64,000 nt of DNA from Mucilaginibacter dorajii (lineage in GTDB: Bacteria; Bacteroidota; Bacteroidia; Sphingobacteriales; Sphingobacteriaceae): assembly GCF_024808255.1 (NCBI RefSeq), contig NZ_JANTYS010000004.1, forward strand, positions 1 through 64,000, read 5' to 3'. The position numbers were made by a program, and so were the translations under genes. The notes beneath the pieces are model-generated. The model was given only the letters and a program-made list of their open reading frames with translations, made no database searches and was not told the origin of the DNA. This document shows, in pieces, positions 59,504 to 64,000 of the stretch; the stretch's first letter is position 1, and every line of letters starts with the position of its first letter.

Positions 59504-60415
59504 ATGTTTTTAGAGCGTTTTATCCAATATATTCAGTACGAAAAGCGGTATTCACCGCACACCGTATCGGCCTATGAATCAGACCTGGATCAATTCATGC
59601 GCTTCCTCAACAACCCTGGCAATGCCATAGTTGCCCCCGAATCCACTATTACCCATCCCGATCAAATTAGCTACCACGATATTCGTAACTGGATGGTTGA
59701 GCTTATCGACCAAAAATTAACCGGTCGGTCGGTAAATCGCAAAATGGCCACTTTGCGCAAATACTTTAAGTTTTTGTTGCAGGAGGGGATCATCACTCAA
59801 AATCCTACTTCAAAGATCCGTTCGCAAAAAGTACCCAAACAACTTCCGGTTGTTGTGGAAGGCGATAGCCTGGCAAAAATGCTTAATGATGACAATATTT
59901 TTACAAACGATTTTACCGGCATCCGTGATAAGCTGATCATTGAAATATTGTTTGGCACCGGCATGCGCCTGGCCGAGCTTTTGGGGCTGAAGGACAGTGA
60001 TATTAACGACTACGAAGGTACCTTAAAAGTATTGGGAAAACGCAATAAGGAGCGCATTATTCCCATCAATACAGAACTTAGGATATTACTTGGGCAGTAC
60101 ATGGAGGTGAAGAAAAATGAGAATTTTGATAACAATTCCTTAATGTTAATCGTTACAAGTAAAGGTGCCAAGGCATACCCAAATTTAATTTACCTGATAG
60201 TGCAGAAATACCTTTCAAACATATCAACCCAAAATAAACGAAGCCCTCACGTACTAAGGCACACATTTGCAACAAGCTTACTAAACAACGGAGCCGACCT
60301 GAACTCCATTAAAGAACTTTTAGGCCACGCCAACCTGAGCGCGACCCAGATTTATACACACAATTCAGTTGAACGATTAAAGTCTATTTACAAACAAGCC
60401 CATCCAAAGGCGTAA
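59504..60415 (+). CDS. xerC: Tyrosine recombinase XerC
   Basis: From ATG 59504 the protein is 303 residues (MFLERFIQYIQYEKRYSPHT); a TTG at 59468 in the terminator is rejected. A SAM-like N-terminal core-binding domain is followed by the catalytic domain with R155 (GTGMRLAELLGL), K179, H249 and R252 (HVLRHTFATSLL), H275 (LLGHANLSATQ) and nucleophile Y284. The length and full set of residues are those of chromosomal XerC/D that resolve dimers at dif with FtsK. It lies between rpsU and hpf, a conserved order in this phylum, which argues against a phage integrase. Confidence 0.9.
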   Translation: MFLERFIQYIQYEKRYSPHTVSAYESDLDQFMRFLNNPGNAIVAPESTITHPDQISYHDIRNWMVELIDQKLTGRSVNRKMATLRKYFKFLLQEGIITQNPTSKIRSQKVPKQLPVVVEGDSLAKMLNDDNIFTNDFTGIRDKLIIEILFGTGMRLAELLGLKDSDINDYEGTLKVLGKRNKERIIPINTELRILLGQYMEVKKNENFDNNSLMLIVTSKGAKAYPNLIYLIVQKYLSNISTQNKRSPHVLRHTFATSLLNNGADLNSIKELLGHANLSATQIYTHNSVERLKSIYKQAHPKA

Positions 60416-60418
60416 CAC

Positions 60419-60424
60419 AGGAGG
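60419..60424 (+). promoter_or_regulatory. Strong Shine-Dalgarno site of hpf
   Basis: AGGAGG lies four bases before the hpf ATG (60429), immediately after the xerC stop. This is the ideal spacing and is uncommon in this genome. Confidence 0.75.
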
Positions 60425-60428
60425 AAAC

Positions 60429-60776
60429 ATGAAAATTACAGTGCAATCAATTCATTTTACCGCAGACAAAAAATTATTAGATTTTATTCAGAAAAAGGCT
60501 GATAAGCTGGATACGTTTTATGACCACATCATAAGTGGTGAAGTTTATTTGAAGCTTGAGAATGTGGAAGATGAGGCAAATAAAATAGCCGAGATTAAAC
60601 TATTGTTGCCGGGTAACCAGATTTTTGCAAAAGAGAAATGCAAAAGTTTTGAAGAGGCAACAGATTTGGCCATTGAGAGCTTGCGCAAGCAGATTGAAAA
60701 GCATAAACAGAAGAAAACCATCGCTGCTGCTACAGCCAAAAAGGCAATTTTAACAGAAGCAGAAGACGGATTTTAA
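60429..60776 (+). CDS. hpf: Ribosome hibernation promoting factor (HPF/RaiA)
   Basis: The 115-residue protein MKITVQSIHFTADKKLLDFI is the short form of HPF, which binds the decoding centre of 30S and inactivates ribosomes in slow growth. ENVEDEANKIAEIKLLLPGN and KSFEEATDLAIESLRKQIEK are conserved; the C-terminal long-HPF domain is absent. The strong SD suggests that it is favoured on ribosomes with an exposed anti-SD. It follows xerC by 13 bases, probably in one transcript, and ends at a strong terminator. Confidence 0.9.
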   Translation: MKITVQSIHFTADKKLLDFIQKKADKLDTFYDHIISGEVYLKLENVEDEANKIAEIKLLLPGNQIFAKEKCKSFEEATDLAIESLRKQIEKHKQKKTIAAATAKKAILTEAEDGF

Positions 60777-60800
60777 TATAAAAACGGCCATTTTATGGTT

Positions 60801-60836
60801 AAAATCGACAGGTTTACAGCCTGTCGATTTTTTTTG
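60801..60836 (+). terminator. Intrinsic terminator after hpf
   Basis: AAAATCGACAGG, a short loop and CCTGTCGATTTT are followed by a long T run. Confidence 0.9.
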
Positions 60837-60845
60837 ATAAAAAAT

Positions 60846-60875
60846 TTTGCAACGGCTTAAATTTTTGTAGATTTG
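60846..60875 (+). promoter_or_regulatory. Promoter of the tRNA-tuf operon
   Basis: TTTG at 60846-60849, an 18-base spacer and TAGATTTG at 60868-60875 fit the consensus. The first tRNA starts about 150 bases later, leaving a long leader of unknown role. Confidence 0.65.
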
Positions 60876-61026
60876 CAATCCCTTTCAGAGAGGCACCAGC
60901 GTAGTAAAATACCCCGGAAAACTTTTATGAAAATAGTTCTTTAAAATATAAAAAACTTATTAGTTTTGCGCCTCGATTAACGGAGCCCTTAAGGGTTTCA
61001 AAAATTGAAAGGGTAAATTAAAATAA

Positions 61027-61099
61027 GCCTCCTTAGCTCAGCTGGTAGAGCGACTGACTTGTAATCAGTAGGTCATTGGTTCGATCCCGATAGGAGGCT
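61027..61099 (+). tRNA. tRNA-Thr (anticodon TGT)
   Basis: A full cloverleaf folds: acceptor GCCTCCT/AGGAGGC, D arm, anticodon arm ACTGA-CTTGTAA-TCAGT and T arm with TTCGATC. CCA is not encoded. It is the first of four tRNAs before tuf. Confidence 0.95.
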
Positions 61100-61165
61100 C
61101 AGTTTTTTTCGGAGATATAATGTTTAGCTTCAACTTTGGACATTGTAAATCCGGAACAAACTAAT

Positions 61166-61246
61166 GGGGAGATACCAGAGCGGTCAAATGGGGCGGACTG
61201 TAAATCCGCTGCTTCGGCTACGAAGGTTCGAATCCTTCTCTCCCCA
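61166..61246 (+). tRNA. tRNA-Tyr (anticodon GTA)
   Basis: Type II tRNA with a long variable arm (CTGCTTCGGCTAC). Acceptor GGGGAGA/TCTCCCC and anticodon stem CGGA-CTGTAAA-TCCG are intact; the T loop is TTCGAAT. CCA is not encoded. Confidence 0.95.
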
Positions 61247-61263
61247 CTGGAAGTTCCAGAGAT

Positions 61264-61311
61264 AACTAAATTCTAAATTCTAAAAATTGTTTTAGAGTTT
61301 AGAGTTTAGTT
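61264..61311. repeat. Self-complementary spacer between tRNA-Tyr and tRNA-Gly
   Basis: AACTAAATTCTAAATTCTAA and TTTTAGAGTTTAGAGTTTAG form a hairpin in the tRNA precursor. It is built of repeated TTCTAAA-like units and may be a processing site. Confidence 0.6.
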
Positions 61312-61328
61312 TTTGGAATTTAAAACAA

Positions 61329-61401
61329 GCGGAAGTAGCTCAGTTGGTAGAGCGATAGCCTTCCAAGCTATAGGTCGCGAGTTCGAACCTCGTCTTCCGC
61401 T
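61329..61401 (+). tRNA. tRNA-Gly (anticodon TCC)
   Basis: Acceptor GCGGAAG/CTTCCGC, anticodon arm ATAGC-CTTCCAA-GCTAT and T arm GCGAG-TTCGAAC-CTCGT are complete. Confidence 0.95.
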
Positions 61402-61406
61402 CGGTT

Positions 61407-61490
61407 GGTTCATTAGGCGGTTAGTTCATTTGTTCATTAGTGGCGGCCGGAACAGACCAATGAACTAATAAACGAGTGAACCAATGAACA
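61407..61490. repeat. Self-complementary spacer between tRNA-Gly and tRNA-Thr
   Basis: GGTTCATTAGGCGGTTAGTT and GTTCATTAG at the left pair with CCAATGAACTAATAAACGAG and GTGAACCAATGAAC at the right, giving a long hairpin in the precursor. Confidence 0.65.
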
Positions 61491-61498
61491 AAAAATAA

Positions 61499-61570
<72 letters not shown>

Positions 61571-61638
61571 CAATAAGAGAGTAAAGAGTAAAAGAATACA
61601 TTTTTAAGTAAAAATTAACCTACAAATAATTATAAATC

Positions 61639-62826
61639 ATGGCAAAAGAAAAGTTTGACCGCAGTAAACCGCACTTAAACATCGGTACAATCGGTCACGT
61701 TGACCACGGCAAAACAACCCTTACTGCAGCTATCACTAAAGTATTAGCTGATGCAGGTTTATCAGAAGCTCGTTCATTTGATTCAATTGACTCAGCTCCT
61801 GAAGAAAAAGAACGTGGTATTACCATCAACACGGCTCACGTTGAGTATTCAACTGCAAACCGTCACTATGCTCACGTTGACTGTCCAGGTCACGCGGATT
61901 ATGTGAAAAACATGGTTACCGGTGCTGCTCAGATGGACGGTGCAATCATTGTGGTTGCTGCTACTGATGGTCCGATGCCACAAACCCGCGAGCACATCCT
62001 GTTGGCACGTCAGGTAGGTGTACCTGCGCTTGTTGTTTTCATGAACAAGGTTGACATGGTTGATGATCCGGAATTATTAGAATTAGTAGAAATGGAAATT
62101 CGTGAATTATTATCATTCTACGAATATCCAGGTGATGATATCCCAGTTATCCAGGGTTCTGCATTAGGTGGTCTTAACGGCGATCCTACCTGGGTTGGTA
62201 AAATTATGGAGCTTATGGATGCTGTTGATAGCTACATCCCTATCCCTCCACGTTTAACTGAATTGCCTTTCTTAATGCCTGTTGAAGACGTGTTCTCAAT
62301 CACTGGTCGTGGTACTGTTGCTACCGGTCGTATTGAGCGTGGTGTAATCAACTCAGGTGAGCAAGTTGACATCCTTGGTATGGGTGCTGAAAACTTGAAA
62401 TCAACTGTAACTGGTGTTGAGATGTTCCGTAAGATACTTGATCGCGGTGAGGCTGGTGACAACGTAGGTTTATTGTTACGTGGTATTGAAAAAACTGATA
62501 TCCGTCGTGGTATGGTTATTTGCAAACCAGGTTCAGTAACTCCACACACTGATTTCAAAGCAGAAGTTTACGTATTATCAAAAGCAGAAGGTGGCCGTCA
62601 CACTCCATTCTTCAACAAATACCGTCCGCAATTCTATTTCCGTACAACTGACGTAACTGGTGAGATTTCATTAGCCGAAGGTGTAGAAATGGTTATGCCA
62701 GGTGATAACGTTACAATCACTGTAAAGCTGATCAACGCTATTGCAATGGAAAAAGGCTTACGTTTCGCTATCCGTGAAGGTGGCAGAACAGTAGGTGCTG
62801 GTCAGGTAACTGAAATATTGAAATAA
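61639..62826 (+). CDS. tuf: Elongation factor Tu
   Basis: The 395-residue GTPase carries aminoacyl-tRNA to the ribosome. G1 GHVDHGKT (19-26), switch [14 protein letters not shown]3 DCPGHADY and G4 NKVD are intact, followed by domains 2 and 3 ending [14 protein letters not shown]. Codon use is strongly biased (GGT, CGT, AAC), as expected for very high expression. There is no SD upstream. The order Thr-Tyr-Gly-Thr-tuf, with the same anticodons, is that of the E. coli thrU-tyrU-glyT-thrT-tufB operon. Confidence 0.98.
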   Translation: MAKEKFDRSKPHLNIGTIGHVDHGKTTLTAAITKVLADAGLSEARSFDSIDSAPEEKERGITINTAHVEYSTANRHYAHVDCPGHADYVKNMVTGAAQMDGAIIVVAATDGPMPQTREHILLARQVGVPALVVFMNKVDMVDDPELLELVEMEIRELLSFYEYPGDDIPVIQGSALGGLNGDPTWVGKIMELMDAVDSYIPIPPRLTELPFLMPVEDVFSITGRGTVATGRIERGVINSGEQVDILGMGAENLKSTVTGVEMFRKILDRGEAGDNVGLLLRGIEKTDIRRGMVICKPGSVTPHTDFKAEVYVLSKAEGGRHTPFFNKYRPQFYFRTTDVTGEISLAEGVEMVMPGDNVTITVKLINAIAMEKGLRFAIREGGRTVGAGQVTEILK

Positions 62827-62849
62827 CAATTTCAAAAAGGTTAATTGGA

Positions 62850-62885
62850 AACATAAGTTTACCGTTAAAAGTAAACTTATGTTTT
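62850..62885 (+). terminator. Hairpin terminator after tuf
   Basis: AACATAAGTTTAC, an eight-base loop and GTAAACTTATGTTTT form a terminator-like stem with a short T run. Some read-through into tRNA-Trp and secE is possible. Confidence 0.75.
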
Positions 62886-62903
62886 CTTATTATAATTATA
62901 TAC

Positions 62904-62974
62904 ACGGGAATAGTTCAACGGTAGAATAGAGGTCTCCAAAACCTTTGATCAGGGTTCGAATCCTTGTTCCCGTG
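62904..62974 (+). tRNA. tRNA-Trp (anticodon CCA)
   Basis: Acceptor ACGGGAA/TTCCCGT with discriminator G. Anticodon loop CTCCAAA with stem AGGT/ACCT, and T loop TTCGAAT. CCA is not encoded. The secE start is 18 bases downstream. Confidence 0.93.
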
Positions 62975-62992
62975 CATAAAGCAAATAAGCAA

Positions 62993-63187
62993 ATGGCTGG
63001 CGTAGCAGAATATATTAAGGAATCATACATCGAGTTAACTGAAAAGGTAACCTGGCCAACCTGGCGCGAGTTGCAAAGCAGTGCCGTATTGGTACTGGTT
63101 GCTGCTATCATCATTGCCATGGTTGTTTTAGGTATGGATCAAATCATAGCTTACCTGCTAAAGGCATTTTATAATTCACTTACATAA
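62993..63187 (+). CDS. secE: Preprotein translocase subunit SecE
   Basis: From ATG 62993 the protein is 64 residues (MAGVAEYIKESYIELTEKVT); the longer frame starts inside tRNA-Trp and is rejected. The amphipathic helix is followed by KVTWPTWRELQSS and one membrane segment (about 33-55), as in the short SecE of most bacteria. It is part of the SecYEG channel in the inner membrane. It is followed by nusG in the conserved secE-nusG-rplK order. Confidence 0.92.
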   Translation: MAGVAEYIKESYIELTEKVTWPTWRELQSSAVLVLVAAIIIAMVVLGMDQIIAYLLKAFYNSLT

Positions 63188-63192
63188 TTTTT

Positions 63193-63198
63193 AGGAGA
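63193..63198 (+). promoter_or_regulatory. Shine-Dalgarno site of nusG
   Basis: AGGAGA lies five bases before the nusG ATG at 63204, the third clear SD in the window besides rpsU and hpf. Confidence 0.65.
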
Positions 63199-63203
63199 TA
63201 ACG

Positions 63204-63746
63204 ATGAGTGATCAATTGAAGTGGTATGTGGTGAGGGCCATTAGTGGTAAAGAAAAAAAGGTTAAACAATATATAGATGCCGAAATTAGTCGTTTGGGCA
63301 TTACGCATTTAGTACCACAGGTATTAATACCTACCGAAAAGTACTACCAGATGCGCGACGGAAAGAAGATCGCTAAAGAGCGTAACTATTTCCCGGGCTA
63401 TGTGTTGATGGAAGCCGTACTTGATGGCGAAACTGAACACATCATCAAAAATATTAACAGTGTTATAGGATTTTTAGGCGATAAAGCCGGCAATGCTATC
63501 CCACTGCGCCAGGCCGAAGTTAACCGTATTTTAGGTAAGGTTGACGAAATGAGTGCCCAGGGCGAAACAATGAACGTTCCTTACTACATCGGCGAAAACG
63601 TAAAAGTAATGGACGGACCTTTCAACGGTTTTAGCGGCGTTATCGAAGAAGTTAACGAAGAGAAAAAGAAATTGAAAGTAATGGTAAAGATATTCGGGCG
63701 CCGTACGCCGCTTGAATTGAATTACATGCAGGTAGAGAAAGAATAG
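63204..63746 (+). CDS. nusG: Transcription termination/antitermination protein NusG
   Basis: The 180-residue protein has an N-terminal NGN domain (KWYVVRAISGKEKKVKQYID; YFPGYVLMEA) that binds RNA polymerase and a C-terminal KOW domain (VKVMDGPFNGFSGVIEEVNE) that contacts Rho or S10. The length is normal. It lies between secE and rplK and has a good SD site, unusual here. Confidence 0.95.
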   Translation: MSDQLKWYVVRAISGKEKKVKQYIDAEISRLGITHLVPQVLIPTEKYYQMRDGKKIAKERNYFPGYVLMEAVLDGETEHIIKNINSVIGFLGDKAGNAIPLRQAEVNRILGKVDEMSAQGETMNVPYYIGENVKVMDGPFNGFSGVIEEVNEEKKKLKVMVKIFGRRTPLELNYMQVEKE

Positions 63747-63749
63747 ATT

Positions 63750-63868
63750 TGAGATATGAGATTTTACATGTGAGACATTGAAAATCAAATTAATCAAATT
63801 TTTAATAAAATATACAGGTTTGTAAATAAGATAGGAGTCTCAAATCTCATATCTAACATCTCAGATCT
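63750..63868. repeat. Inverted repeat of AGATATGAGATTT-type oligomers between nusG and rplK
   Basis: GATTTGAGATATGAGATTTT near 63747 pairs with TCTCAAATCTCATATCTAAC near 63837-63858. The right-hand sequence recurs at 20711-20740 before gldA. Confidence 0.6.
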
Positions 63869-63932
63869 AAAAACCTTAAATGTTACTTAGCTTCCACTTA
63901 CTAACATTGAGTTATAATTAAAGTAAATTAAA

Positions 63933-64000
63933 ATGGCAAAAGAGATCGGTGCAATGGTAAAGCTGCAAGTTAAAGGCGGCGCCGCAAACCCATCACCTCC
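63933..64000 (+). CDS. rplK: Ribosomal protein uL11, N-terminal fragment
   Basis: ATG 63933 opens MAKEIGAMVKLQVKGGAANP and runs off the window edge. The conserved GGAANPSPP segment of uL11 is present. Its position after secE-nusG is the universal order leading to rplA-rplJ-rplL. No SD precedes it. Confidence 0.93.
   Translation, partial: MAKEIGAMVKLQVKGGAANPSP

Noticed and set aside
59504-60415. Phage or transposon integrase
   Set aside because: Its place between rpsU and hpf and its length match chromosomal XerC/D; no other phage genes are seen.
62945-62992. Longer SecE reading frame
   Set aside because: It starts inside tRNA-Trp.

Overview
The window is a piece of a Bacteroidota chromosome, most likely Sphingobacteriaceae close to Mucilaginibacter or Pedobacter. 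The signs are TonB-dependent receptors with carboxypeptidase-like N-terminal domains, a gliding-type C-terminal sorting domain, GldA and GldF/GldG homologues, promoters of the TTTG-N19-21-TAnnTTTG type, and almost no Shine-Dalgarno sequences. Genus assignment is inference from gene content and style; no 16S gene is present.

Layout. 1-500: the 5' end of a probable nagB on the minus strand, preceded by two short terminator-ended units. 0.7-5.2 kb: an APS kinase/sulfotransferase pair, then parC. 5.4-14.7 kb: a GH35 beta-galactosidase, a PLDc_N-TPR protein, a LACX-type epimerase, a YncE/phosphoesterase protein, glyS and a frameshifted ferredoxin-reductase-like gene. 14.7-25 kb: a type B T9SS cargo protein, a FAD oxidoreductase flanked by inverted repeats, gldA, a beta-barrel protein, a tandem-repeat field and a fused gldF-gldG. 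25-32.9 kb: dnaN, two DUF4397-like lipoproteins, a toxin-antitoxin pair with a broken toxin, dedA, a TapB-like protein, a zinc phospholipase C-like protein, a methyltransferase, rpsT and radC. 32.9-34.8 kb: an AT-rich two-gene cassette (ABC-type ATPase plus Toprim-like protein) that looks like a defence system. 34.9-40.4 kb: pheT, a coiled-coil gene, zapA, a probable 6S RNA, rny and a DUF962 gene. 40.4-50.3 kb: two ArsR-type regulators and two TonB receptor loci with strong palindromic operators. 50.6-59.1 kb: a hybrid histidine kinase, an OlsF-like acyltransferase, a ComEA-like protein, apt, an acyl-CoA dehydrogenase and an unknown secreted protein. 59.1-64 kb: rpsU, xerC, hpf, then tRNA-Thr/Tyr/Gly/Thr, tuf, tRNA-Trp, secE, nusG and the start of rplK.

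How the parts relate. The right end is a conserved translation/transcription block. Only three genes in the window have clear Shine-Dalgarno sites (rpsU, hpf and nusG), which fits what is known of bS21 control in this phylum. The left half is dominated by secreted and envelope proteins. Intergenic space is unusually rich in self-complementary repeats: GTCCGTCCGC elements at 8-21 kb, ATGTCATTGCGAG palindromes, and hairpins built from short oligomers and their reverse complements.

Most interesting leads: the split ATPase/Toprim cassette at 32950-34718; the Shine-Dalgarno sites on rpsU, hpf and nusG; the rny terminator that contains a complete promoter for the next, apparently leaderless gene; the two tandem terminator units sharing an AATTGGTT box before nagB; the gldF-gldG fusion; and the palindromic operators at 41857-41890 and 46920-46943.
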